NCBI GenBank assembly: GCA_009691815.1
Contig: SIAL01000003.1
Location: 1-31,333 of the forward strand
Length of the DNA: 31,333 bases
From: Gemmataceae bacterium
GTDB lineage: Bacteria > Planctomycetota > Planctomycetia > Gemmatales > Gemmataceae
Direction: 5' to 3'
Shown: positions 8,599-16,356 of the stretch, piece after piece
Numbering within the stretch: position 1 is the stretch's first letter
How the letters are laid out: each line of letters opens with the position of its first letter
Position numbers and translations under genes: made by a program
Notes under the pieces: generated by a model
Database searches by the model: none
Told to the model about the DNA's origin: nothing
The model's input: the letters and a program-made list of their open reading frames with translations, nothing else

Positions 8599-9714
8599 CT
8601 ATAGGGGTTGTCCAATACGATGAGTCGGGATAGGCCTCCCGGGACGAAAACAATGCAGGGAGGTCACCATGGCTTTTGCTCCAAATGAGGTGGCCGTGGA
8701 CTCTATTTGATCCCGGACACAGTGTTCCAATACGACAGGATCGGTGCCAACCCGGGCATTGATTACAACATTTGCAAAGGGAATAATGACTCCGGAAGGC
8801 AAAGAAAGCTCTGGACCCGTTTCATTACTTACCAAATTGGCAACGGCATAGAACCCTTCATAAAGGCCTATCGTTTTGAGATGGGCTGCTTCCGCCCCTT
8901 GGGCTATGAATTTGACATTCAAACCTTGTATTAAGTGGAGCAAAAATGAATCCAATAAAAACGGTTTAACGGCACTCACTTCCACTTGGCAATTTAGCCA
9001 ACCAAGCTCCGCTTCACCTTCCGCGTAGATATCGTAATCCAGTTCCATGGTGGATTGGCGATAGGCCCGGCCCCGATCCTGAACTGGTAGGGAATATAGT
9101 GAATGAAGCGCATCAAAACCCAATCCCGTTTTTGCGGAAATTTTTAAGATTTGCTTGCCAGGAAATTGTTGTCGAAGAAGGTTTTCCAATTGGGAAACCT
9201 CGGTTGGCTCCAATTCATCAATACGGTTAAGTAAAATAAAGTCAGCTTCTTCAATTTGCTTTTTGAATATGTATTCCGCTTTAGGAGTGAATCCCCCGCC
9301 TGATTTGCCTTCCAAGATCTTTTTGCCATGAGAGGGCTTAAGGATTACCCCATAGGGGGAAATATCCAAAGGTATTCCATAAACCTGTTCCAATGGCCTC
9401 AACACGGTTGCTACCAGATCGGTGCAGCTTCCAACCGGTTCAGCCAAAAAAATTTCCGGTAAATTATCAGAGGACAACGATTCCATAGCTTGGGTCAGTT
9501 GATTGAAATTGCAGCAAAAACAGGCCCCAGCTACTTCTCCCACGGCAAATCCTTGGGATCGTAAGGAATGGGTATCAACTAGATCCGCCGCTTGATCATT
9601 GGTAACAATTGCAACCCGTTTGCCCTGCTTGATGAATTCTTTTGCCAATCTGCTAACCGTGGTGGTCTTCCCGGCTCCAAGGAATCCACCGATCATTATG
9701 TATTGTGGTCTCAT
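8599..9714 (-). CDS. G3E family GTPase, CobW/P47K-like metallochaperone
   Basis: 371 residues from the ATG at 9714. Members load metals (cobalt, zinc, nickel, iron) into target proteins or cofactors using GTP. Walker A is GGFLGAGKT at residues 9-17; the family-defining metal-binding CxCC motif appears as ACFCCNF; NRIDE is the base-recognition motif (NKxD type). Only the N-terminal GTPase domain is typical: the C-terminal part (TMELDYDIYAEGEAELGWLNCQVEVS and onwards) is not the short CobW C-terminal domain I would recognise. The frame is open to 9792, but GGGG seven bases before 9714 and the family start at RPQYIMIGG favour 9714; no ribosome site precedes 9792. The metal served cannot be told from the sequence. 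It lies 117 bases downstream of the PPC protein gene on the same strand, probably with its own promoter. Confidence 0.9.
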   Translation of the reverse strand: MRPQYIMIGGFLGAGKTTTVSRLAKEFIKQGKRVAIVTNDQAADLVDTHSLRSQGFAVGEVAGACFCCNFNQLTQAMESLSSDNLPEIFLAEPVGSCTDLVATVLRPLEQVYGIPLDISPYGVILKPSHGKKILEGKSGGGFTPKAEYIFKKQIEEADFILLNRIDELEPTEVSQLENLLRQQFPGKQILKISAKTGLGFDALHSLYSLPVQDRGRAYRQSTMELDYDIYAEGEAELGWLNCQVEVSAVKPFLLDSFLLHLIQGLNVKFIAQGAEAAHLKTIGLYEGFYAVANLVSNETGPELSLPSGVIIPFANVVINARVGTDPVVLEHCVRDQIESTATSFGAKAMVTSLHCFRPGRPIPTHRIGQPL

Positions 9715-9783
9715 ACCTAGGCCCCTTTGGCTAGCGAAGTCGAGCGAAAATGCATCATTCGTTAGGATAGAGAAATGTAAGCG

Positions 9784-9811
9784 GTTGTACAACTGGTAAA
9801 TTAATTAACAA
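9784..9811 (-). promoter_or_regulatory. Possible promoter of the G3E GTPase gene
   Basis: Read on the minus strand: TTGTTA (9811-9806), a 16-base spacer, TACAAC (9789-9784), about 70 bases upstream of the chosen start at 9714. It lies in an AT-rich stretch between the PPC protein stop and the GTPase gene. The match is moderate and is the only support. Confidence 0.25.
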
Positions 9812-9831
9812 AATAATATGATAAAATATGA

Positions 9832-11457
9832 TCATTTTTTATTGGTAGGATTTGTAATTTCAAGTTCGGGAACAGATTGAATCCAAAAATTGACTCGATC
9901 AGGTCCATTTATAGATTTTGCCAAAATCCTTCGTTTGGGAACAGATGATCCCTTAATACGGGCGCTCAATTGAAAGGCTCCGGGGGATGCACCGGGAGTG
10001 GCGGAAAATTTCAACGAAATCGTTTGACCATCGGTTTTTGGATTTGATTCTTGAGTGAAAATGAATCCTTTTGGCAATCCTTCGGCTGTAATTTCAATAG
10101 GCTCCTTAAAACCGTTTTTCTTTGTTAAATTGACAATAAGTTCAATTGGTTTTTTGCCAGAAATTAAAATTGAATCAACTGTTGAGAGTATATCAAAATT
10201 AGGTTTATTTTCAGTTATTTCCAAAAGGCATATGTGACGAAGTGAACTATGATCAAATAAATCTGAAATTTCCAGAGTGTATATTTCATCATTTACTGAA
10301 TTTAATGTGCCGACTGTATCTTGATGGAGGTCTTGTGGTTCGAAAACATGAACTACATTTCCTTGGGCATTTCGTATTCGAATCACAGGATTCATTAGCA
10401 ATCCTAATGATTGGCTTTTTGCTTTAATATCAATTCCTTTGCCTTTGCCTAACTTTATTAACAATGAATGAGGTGTTTTTGTGGAAGGAGAATCGAGTGA
10501 AATGGTTGACGGGATTGGTAAAGGGATTTTGCTTTTAGGATCTAACACGAGGGAGTCCCCTTCACAACGAATTGCGGAAACGCTATTTGCCCAGGTGGGG
10601 TGGGACAAGGTATCTGTCGCATTTGAACTCGCTTCAAGTTTTGCGGTGTTGCATTTTTGGGTTAAATTCCAACCTCGAATGGGGACTAATCCGGATTTCA
10701 AAGCCGGAAAGGTCAATGGGAAAGGCACCAACGCAAACGGGCCATTTGTGATTGTTAGCCGATAAATATAGCCGCTATCCCCGGCAAAGCGAATGGTGGA
10801 ATTGGGTTCAGAAGGAAAAGCAAAAAGTCTAATGATGTAGTTGCCGTCCTTAGGCACCTTAAAAACCAATTCAGGATCTAGTCTATTCTCATCATGGTCT
10901 TGTCCTAGCACAAACCCTTCGGGTGAAACTACCTGCAAAACTGCATCCATAGGGGAATTGAAAATTTGGTTTGCACAAAGGGAGGCAACCAAAGTTTCCC
11001 CTTTTCTTAGGGAATAGGAAAAACAATCGATATCGCCTGATTTTGACAACCTTCCGCTTATGATGGAGGGAGATTCGAGTTTCTGTGCGGTTTTCGATTT
11101 GTCATTGGATTCTGATTCCAAAACTTCATTGAGGTTTCCCACAAAAAGAGGCTTTGCTTCACTAAATCCTTTGGGATCGTAACCGCGGATCCAAATCTGT
11201 TCAGGTTGAACCAAGGGTGGAACATCGACAGAGATGAGCCCCTTGGTGTTTAAGGCGGTAACCTTGATATTGGGATTGCTACACCAAAATGCGATTGGCC
11301 ATATATCAAATTTACCCGTTAGGTTAATATCGGCCTTGGTACCAATTTTGACACCGGTTGGGAACATGGCTGTGATTGCGGGGGCACTTTGACAAAATCC
11401 ACCGGTAAAAGCAAAAAAAGTTAAGGTAAGGATGGATTTAATACAATTGGGCATCAT
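9832..11457 (-). CDS. Secreted protein with PPC-type domain, planctomycete DUF1549/DUF1501 partner
   Basis: 541 residues with a signal peptide (hydrophobic LTLTFFAFTGGFCQSAPA). An N-terminal beta-rich part (ITAMFPTGVKIGTKADINLTG, VDVPPLVQPEQIWIRGYDPKG) is followed near residues 112-220 by a bacterial pre-peptidase C-terminal (PPC) type domain: ESESNDKSKTAQKLESP, SGDIDCFSYSLRKGETL, DAVLQVVSPEG, DGNYIIRLFAF. The C-terminal half has further beta-sandwich-like repeats. The role is probably binding at or outside the cell surface; no catalytic residues are visible. The ATG at 11457 overlaps the DUF1501 stop codon by four bases (ATGA), so it is translationally coupled as the third gene of the cassette; a second ATG follows at 11454. 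The stretch around 10100-10450 looks more AT-rich than its neighbours. Confidence 0.85.
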   Translation of the reverse strand: MMPNCIKSILTLTFFAFTGGFCQSAPAITAMFPTGVKIGTKADINLTGKFDIWPIAFWCSNPNIKVTALNTKGLISVDVPPLVQPEQIWIRGYDPKGFSEAKPLFVGNLNEVLESESNDKSKTAQKLESPSIISGRLSKSGDIDCFSYSLRKGETLVASLCANQIFNSPMDAVLQVVSPEGFVLGQDHDENRLDPELVFKVPKDGNYIIRLFAFPSEPNSTIRFAGDSGYIYRLTITNGPFALVPFPLTFPALKSGLVPIRGWNLTQKCNTAKLEASSNATDTLSHPTWANSVSAIRCEGDSLVLDPKSKIPLPIPSTISLDSPSTKTPHSLLIKLGKGKGIDIKAKSQSLGLLMNPVIRIRNAQGNVVHVFEPQDLHQDTVGTLNSVNDEIYTLEISDLFDHSSLRHICLLEITENKPNFDILSTVDSILISGKKPIELIVNLTKKNGFKEPIEITAEGLPKGFIFTQESNPKTDGQTISLKFSATPGASPGAFQLSARIKGSSVPKRRILAKSINGPDRVNFWIQSVPELEITNPTNKK

Positions 11458-12767
11458 CCCATTAACTCACGAATGGGTGTTGGGTCGCTAACTATATGGG
11501 CTGGGCGACCATTGGATGAAAATAATACCTTATCGGGATTGATACCCATCTTGCTGTAAATCGTAGAAGCGAAATTTTCGGGTGAAAGGACTCGTTCCAC
11601 CGCGGCAAACCCTTTTTTGTCGGTCGCACCAATGATTTGACCTCCAGGAGTATTTCCGCCCGCAAACAGTACGGACATAGCGTTGGCCCAGTGATCTCGG
11701 CCTGCATCTTTGTTAATTTGCGGGGTACGGCCAAATTCTCCCAAGGCGATTACCATGGTGGATTCTAGCATTCCCCTTTGATCCAAGTCGTTGATGAGTG
11801 TTGCCACGGTTTGGTCCCATTTGGGAAGTTTGGTTCCTAATGTTTCAAAGAGTTTGGTATGGTGGTCCCAACCCCCGTCATAAATGGTGACAAAGGGGAC
11901 CCCGGCTTCGACTAATCTCCTTGCAAGGAGTGCCCGGTTACCAAATGAACCACGATACAATTCCCTAACCGCCATAGGTTCAAGAGATAGGTCAAATGCC
12001 GCCTGGGCTGCTTTAGAAGCCATTAAGTCGGTGGCTTGTTTATAATGATCATCAAAAGCCAAAGCGGGGTCCCCCGCGGCTTTATTCAATATCCGTTGAA
12101 AGTTATCCACATCCTTGCGGATGGTTCCCCGTTCGGTGAACCTTCCCGAAGTGAGGCCTTGGGGCAATGCCACATCCCTTATTCGAAATCCTGGATTGCT
12201 TGGATCACCATCCACCACAAAGGGGGCATATTTGTCCCCCAGAAAATTGGGCCCCCCGGAACGCGCCATGGATGGCATAGTGAAATATGGGGGCAATCCT
12301 TTCGGAGCCCCTTTTTCATGGGCGACAACTGAACCTAAGCTTGGATGAAAACTGACAAAGGCTCCGCAACCCACGGGGATTCGAGGAGGGGCACCTGTCA
12401 TCATGTAATGATTACCCGCACCGTGGTTGCCTTGGTCATGGCGAATGGACCGAATTACCGTTAACTTGGAAAAAGAAGCCGCTAATTGTTTCATGTGTTC
12501 CGAGAAATAGATGCCCGGAACCGTGGTAGGAGCCGTTTTGAATTCTCCCCGATATTCCGAAGGGGCATTTGGTTTGGGATCAAAGGTTTCGTAATGGGTT
12601 GGCCCACCATCCATCCAAATAAGGATGCACGCTTTTGCCTGAACGGGAAGGGGGGAATCAACTCGGGCTTTGAGCGATGTTGCCAATCCACCCCCCAGCA
12701 AGGTGGAAAGACCAAGTTGCAAGTAATCCCGTCGATTGGGCCCGGAACATTTTTTGGATCTTTGCAT
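11454..12767 (-). CDS. DUF1501 domain protein, probably Tat-exported
   Basis: 437 residues, second gene of the cassette. The N-terminus contains NRRDYLQLG (twin arginine at residues 12-13) and a short hydrophobic stretch, the usual export signal of this family. DUF1501 proteins belong to the alkaline-phosphatase/sulfatase-like fold: ACILIWMDGGPTHYETFDPKP at the start, HDQGNHGAGNHYMMTG in the middle, YDGGWDHHTKLFETLG, and MVIALGEFGRTPQINKDAGRDHW near the end, carrying the Asp/His residues that resemble metal ligands of that fold. The substrate is unknown. An AGAGGA seven bases before the ATG supports the start. The upstream DUF1549/DUF1553 gene ends 34 bases before it, and the downstream gene overlaps its stop codon. 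Confidence 0.93.
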   Translation of the reverse strand: MQRSKKCSGPNRRDYLQLGLSTLLGGGLATSLKARVDSPLPVQAKACILIWMDGGPTHYETFDPKPNAPSEYRGEFKTAPTTVPGIYFSEHMKQLAASFSKLTVIRSIRHDQGNHGAGNHYMMTGAPPRIPVGCGAFVSFHPSLGSVVAHEKGAPKGLPPYFTMPSMARSGGPNFLGDKYAPFVVDGDPSNPGFRIRDVALPQGLTSGRFTERGTIRKDVDNFQRILNKAAGDPALAFDDHYKQATDLMASKAAQAAFDLSLEPMAVRELYRGSFGNRALLARRLVEAGVPFVTIYDGGWDHHTKLFETLGTKLPKWDQTVATLINDLDQRGMLESTMVIALGEFGRTPQINKDAGRDHWANAMSVLFAGGNTPGGQIIGATDKKGFAAVERVLSPENFASTIYSKMGINPDKVLFSSNGRPAHIVSDPTPIRELMG

Positions 12768-12801
12768 GGGGAATTCCTCTTAAAGTCATTTTGTTGTAAA
12801 T

Positions 12802-14985
12802 TCAGTCCTTGAAAACAAATTCTGGAGAATTCAAAAGGGCCCAAAGGAGATCTTCAACAGATTCTCTCCTTTTTGTTTTACTTTTGACAAGGCGGCTTTC
12901 TTCCCGAAGCAATTCTGTTTTGTCTGGAAGCCGACTAAAACAGTGCAGGTAGAGTTCAGTAACAATTTCCGCATTGGTTTTGTTTCCTTTTATCAATTGG
13001 GCAACCCTGCCATCTTCCGCCGTGATTTTTCGCTGAATTTCCGGGCTATTCATAAGGTGGAGTGCCTGGACCACACTTGTCTCGGTCATTCTTTCACAGG
13101 GGGGATCTTGATTGGGATCCGGACGGCCAAAACTATCCAAAAAAAGCGAATTAAAACGAAATGTCCATGCTTCGACCGCTCTGGACCCGGGGGGCATGGC
13201 ATCAAACGCCTCGGGAATCCCTGTTACATCACAAACCGCATCAAGAAGAACCTCAGCTCGGAGCCGTTGCCGGTAATGGCGGGAATAATTACGCCCATCC
13301 GACGAATTGGTATCATTGGGGATGGAAGAAAGCGCATAAGCATGGCTGGTAGCTATGAGTCGGATAAGTTTCTTCAGGTCATAGCCACTTTTGCGAAAAT
13401 CAACCGCAAGAGTCTCCAATAGTGGTCCATTAGATGGAGGGTTGGTGGCGCGCAGGTCATCCACCGGTTCCACAATCCCCCTGCCCATAAGGTCCATCCA
13501 CACCCGGTTAACAATAACACGAGCGAAAAAGGGATTGTCTGGGGAGGTTATCCATTGAGCCAAAGATTCCCGTGGGTCGGATTTTTCTGAAATATTTTCT
13601 GCTTTGCCAAACAAGGGCTTGGGACTCATTTCTTTGCCATGAAGGGGATGTTTAACACTTCCGCTTTTGGCGGTAAACAGCGTTTCTTCCCCACCTGAAA
13701 TAGGAGCCGAAATACCTTGACCGCGATGACCTAGCCGGGCAAAATACGCGGCAAAAGAATAGAAGTCATCTTGGCTCCAAACCTCAAAGGGATGGTGATG
13801 ACATTTGGCACAATCTAAACGAATTCCAAGGAAAAGCTGACTCACCATGGTGGTCGCCTCTTCCGGTTCTCTTCGGTCACGAAATAAAACCGTGGCTCCG
13901 TCCCGGAAACTGCTCCCCTTGGCCGTTAGCAGTTCACGGACAAATTGATCATAAGGTTTGTTTTGTCGAAAACTTTCGCGAATCCAACCATCAAAATTGA
14001 ATACAGCTTTGATTCCAACCCTATACGGATTAGGCCTCAAAAGGTCGGTCCATTTATTTGCCCAAAAATCGGCGTATTCAGGTCGGATCAAAAGCGCGTC
14101 AATTAAGCGAACCCGCTTATCGGAAGACTTGTCCTCTAAAAAGGTGCGTGTTTCCACGGGGGATGGCAACTTACCAATAATGTCCAAATATACCCTTCGA
14201 AGAAAAGTAGGATCACTGGAAAGGGCGGATGGAGCCAAGTTGAGTTGCTTCAATTTTGCCCAAATAGGAGTATCGAGTGGATTGGATCGAGGAAGGGAAT
14301 CATAAACGGAAGGATTAATGGAAACTGGGTTGGGAATAAGACAATGACAAACAGCAAATCGTTCTTGAAAACGAGCCATTATCGCCGCTTCACCCGGCAG
14401 AAGGCCCGCCTTCAATTGGCCATTGTTGTCTACGGAAACCAGACCACTTTCATTGGATTGAAATATGGTTAAATGAGTAACATCCTCTTTAGAACTATCT
14501 GTGTAATGGGCGGTTACCTGAAGCGATTTCTTTTGGCCGGGATTCATTACAAATTGGCTGGAATCAAGGGTGATCCGGTCGATTTTAGGGGTCTTTGCCG
14601 GGGTTTTGGGACATCCATCGATTACCCATTGGCGTAATTTTTGAAAATTAGGATCGTCCAGAGTTAGTTTTTTACCTCCGCCATGAGCCACCTGGCCCGA
14701 AGCCTTTTTCAAAAGTAAACTTGCATCTGGGGAGTTAGGGAAAATTCGACGGCCTCGACCTTCCGTGGTAATTGCCTCATGGTCCGCCGCACTGTCGTAA
14801 CCCAAAAGCGATAATGAAAAACCGTTTTGACCTCTGGCCTTTCCATGGCAGGAACCCGAATTGCATGCATATTTTGCCAAAATGGGCTGAATATCCCGCT
14901 CGAAAGTCACCTGGGATTGGGCATTAACCCAACAGCTTCCCCAAAGGGCACCTAACAATGTCAGTATTAAACGCACGGTTGTCAT
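12802..14985 (-). CDS. DUF1549/DUF1553 protein with cytochrome-c-like N-terminus and Big-like domain
   Basis: 727 residues, first gene of the cassette. A signal peptide (LILTLLGALWGSCWVNAQ) leads to a PSCyt1-like region with C41-N-S-G-S-C46-H47, a CX4CH spacing instead of the usual CX2CH. A bacterial Ig-like (Big_2) domain follows (SLQVTAHYTDSSKEDVTHL, GLLPGEAAIMARF), then DUF1549 (FLRRVYLDIIGKLPSPVE, ALLIRPEYADFWANKWTDLLR), a central CAKCHHHPFEVWSQDDFY with a regular CXXCH motif, and DUF1553 (NRVWMDLMGRGIVEPVDDLRA, LHLMNSPEI). It is probably periplasmic or surface-exposed and heme-binding; electron transfer is inferred. A perfect minus-strand TATAAT lies about 60 bases upstream. No clear ribosome site precedes the ATG. 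Confidence 0.92.
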   Translation of the reverse strand: MTTVRLILTLLGALWGSCWVNAQSQVTFERDIQPILAKYACNSGSCHGKARGQNGFSLSLLGYDSAADHEAITTEGRGRRIFPNSPDASLLLKKASGQVAHGGGKKLTLDDPNFQKLRQWVIDGCPKTPAKTPKIDRITLDSSQFVMNPGQKKSLQVTAHYTDSSKEDVTHLTIFQSNESGLVSVDNNGQLKAGLLPGEAAIMARFQERFAVCHCLIPNPVSINPSVYDSLPRSNPLDTPIWAKLKQLNLAPSALSSDPTFLRRVYLDIIGKLPSPVETRTFLEDKSSDKRVRLIDALLIRPEYADFWANKWTDLLRPNPYRVGIKAVFNFDGWIRESFRQNKPYDQFVRELLTAKGSSFRDGATVLFRDRREPEEATTMVSQLFLGIRLDCAKCHHHPFEVWSQDDFYSFAAYFARLGHRGQGISAPISGGEETLFTAKSGSVKHPLHGKEMSPKPLFGKAENISEKSDPRESLAQWITSPDNPFFARVIVNRVWMDLMGRGIVEPVDDLRATNPPSNGPLLETLAVDFRKSGYDLKKLIRLIATSHAYALSSIPNDTNSSDGRNYSRHYRQRLRAEVLLDAVCDVTGIPEAFDAMPPGSRAVEAWTFRFNSLFLDSFGRPDPNQDPPCERMTETSVVQALHLMNSPEIQRKITAEDGRVAQLIKGNKTNAEIVTELYLHCFSRLPDKTELLREESRLVKSKTKRRESVEDLLWALLNSPEFVFKD

Positions 14986-15043
14986 GGTAAATTGGCCACA
15001 GAGGTTGCGGCGGAATAAGGCGTTTACGCTTGGCGAGATAGAG

Positions 15044-15050
15044 TATTATA
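15044..15050. promoter_or_regulatory. Shared -10 element, divergent DUF1549 operon / GIY-YIG gene
   Basis: The 139-base gap between the divergent genes holds TATAAT on the minus strand (15050-15045), 60 bases before the DUF1549/DUF1553 start, overlapping TATTAT on the plus strand (15044-15049), 76 bases before the GIY-YIG start. The -35 side is poor on both strands (GTTTAC with a 16-base spacer on the plus strand). The -10 matches are the only evidence. Confidence 0.4.
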
Positions 15051-15071
15051 ACATATGCCGTGCCCGCGAGC

Positions 15072-15100
15072 ATCCCCAAGAGTTGGGGATTTTCAAATTT
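15072..15100 (+). terminator. Terminator-like hairpin in the GIY-YIG leader (attenuator candidate)
   Basis: ATCCCCAA (15072-15079), loop GAG and TTGGGGAT (15083-15090) form a perfect 8-pair stem, followed by TTTTCAAATTTTT on the plus strand. This is the form of an intrinsic terminator, yet there is no plus-strand gene upstream to end, and the GIY-YIG gene starts only 35 bases later. It could attenuate that gene or block antisense transcription. On the minus strand there is no T tail. Confidence 0.5.
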
Positions 15101-15124
15101 TTGACCATTGGAAGCAGGAAGGCC

Positions 15125-15412
15125 ATGGTGGTTCCCATCCCTCTTAAACCCTGGACGGTTTATATACTCCGTTGCCGAGATGCGAGTTTGTACACAGGGG
15201 TCACCAATGACCTAAAAAGGCGGGTGGAACAACACCAAAAAGGAATTGCTTCACGGTATACCCGGGCCCGATTGCCCGTAGTCGTTGTTTACCATCAGGC
15301 CGGATTTGACCAATCTTCGGCTCTCAAGCGTGAAGTAGAAATTAAGAAATGGAGTCGCATTGAAAAACTTAAGTTTATAAAAAAAGCCCGGAAAAAATCC
15401 GGGCTTGGGTAA
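15125..15412 (+). CDS. Small GIY-YIG nuclease-superfamily protein (UPF0213/YhbQ type)
   Basis: 95 residues from the ATG at 15125, the usual size of stand-alone UPF0213 proteins. The GIY-YIG core is clear: WTVYILRCRDASLYTGVTNDLKRRV, in which VYILRC carries the first (GIY-equivalent) strand and LYTGVT the YIG element; the conserved Arg follows in DLKRRVEQHQKG, then ASRYTRARLPV, ALKREVEIKKWSRIEKLKFI and a basic end. Structure-selective DNA cleavage is known for some relatives but is unproven for most. The frame is open back to 14984, but GGAAGG just before 15125 and the family start near residue 8 support 15125. The last codons (KKARKKSGLG) encode the terminator hairpin of the convergent ThuA gene. 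Confidence 0.88.
   Translation: MVVPIPLKPWTVYILRCRDASLYTGVTNDLKRRVEQHQKGIASRYTRARLPVVVVYHQAGFDQSSALKREVEIKKWSRIEKLKFIKKARKKSGLG
15371..15406 (-). terminator. Intrinsic terminator of the ThuA gene, inside the GIY-YIG frame
   Basis: AAGCCCGGA (15384-15392) pairs perfectly with TCCGGGCTT (15398-15406) around a 5-base loop. Read on the minus strand, the stem is followed by TTTTTATAAACTT, a proper U-rich tail. It begins 31 bases after the ThuA stop codon, so it ends that transcript, while on the plus strand the same bases are the last sense codons of the GIY-YIG gene. Confidence 0.85.
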
Positions 15413-15436
15413 GTCAAACAGGTTTGAGAAAGCCAC

Positions 15437-16213
15437 CTATTTTGCGGGGGTGGTGACCTTGCCTGTTGCGGCAAATTCCACTCCGCGAATCAATAGGGTT
15501 TTGTATTCGGGGCTACTTTGCATGGCTTCTGGATCGTGGCCCAGAACATTCTCCACCACCCGACCTTTGCCATATTTGGCAACCCAAACCACAGCTTCAT
15601 TCTTGTCCGTGTTTTTAGGATCGATTTTCTTGTCAGACCATGCGGTAACCAAAATTTCACTGGAAGGAAACATCACCGAATTTTGGTACAGTTCATCCCG
15701 GCCATGCTTGAATTCCGAAATTCCAAGGGTGATGGGGTGTTCTTTGCGAACGGTTACGGTGAATTCGTGCATTTTTCCGTGGTTACCTTGTTTGCGCCAA
15801 CCACCGGCAATCGCTTTTTCGAATTCTTTATTTAGACCGGAATCGGCGGTAAATGCCGCGGAAGACCAATGGTGAACATACAGTCCTTTGCCTGACTTTA
15901 CCGCTCCAAGGAATGCTTCCTTGTTGGCATCCTTCCAAACGCTATCGGGATTGTTTTTTGCACCCTGTGGCGTGTCCCGATAATTCAAAACCAAGGCATC
16001 ATACTTGGCAAGATTCTCCTCTGTTAAGTCTTTGCCGGGAGATTCTGTGAGGTCTACTTCCATTCCAGCGGCGGTTAAAGTCTTTTTGATCAAGGGGGCG
16101 GTTTCTTTCCACTTATGGAATTCGTCGCCTGTGATAATGAGGATCTTGGGCCCAGCAGCCAAGGTGAATCCCGCTAAAGCGAAAAAGGATAGCATGCCAA
16201 GTGTAAAGCGCAT
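15437..16213 (-). CDS. ThuA domain protein, secreted
   Basis: 258 residues from the ATG at 16213. A signal peptide (MRFTLGMLSFFALAGFTLAAG) precedes a ThuA domain, a class I glutamine amidotransferase-like fold that planctomycetes carry in many exported forms, often linked to sugar degradation: KILIITGDEFHKWKETAPLIKK, YDALVLNYRD, SGKGLYVHHWSSAAF, GGWRKQGNHGKMHEFTV, HPITLGISEF, EAVVWVAKYGKGRVVENVLGHD. The precise reaction is not established. The frame is open nine codons further upstream (16240), but AAGGAA about seven bases before 16213 and the position of the signal peptide favour 16213. It is a single-gene transcript with a clear terminator, divergent from the mtn operon. Confidence 0.9.
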   Translation of the reverse strand: MRFTLGMLSFFALAGFTLAAGPKILIITGDEFHKWKETAPLIKKTLTAAGMEVDLTESPGKDLTEENLAKYDALVLNYRDTPQGAKNNPDSVWKDANKEAFLGAVKSGKGLYVHHWSSAAFTADSGLNKEFEKAIAGGWRKQGNHGKMHEFTVTVRKEHPITLGISEFKHGRDELYQNSVMFPSSEILVTAWSDKKIDPKNTDKNEAVVWVAKYGKGRVVENVLGHDPEAMQSSPEYKTLLIRGVEFAATGKVTTPAK

Positions 16214-16356
16214 CGGTAATTCCTTGTAAAGTGAGGACATTGAGGGGTGAAATTATTTTCTAGGCATTTTGAATCCCGGATACAAGCCACAGGCCTCCAA
16301 CCTCCTTCCCTGATCCCTAGGATGATAGTGTGAATTCTTGGAAAATTAAATCTGTC

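Noticed and set aside
12943..13422. A 159-codon plus-strand frame antisense to the DUF1549/DUF1553 gene
   Set aside because: The opposite strand carries clear conserved domains throughout; this frame has none.
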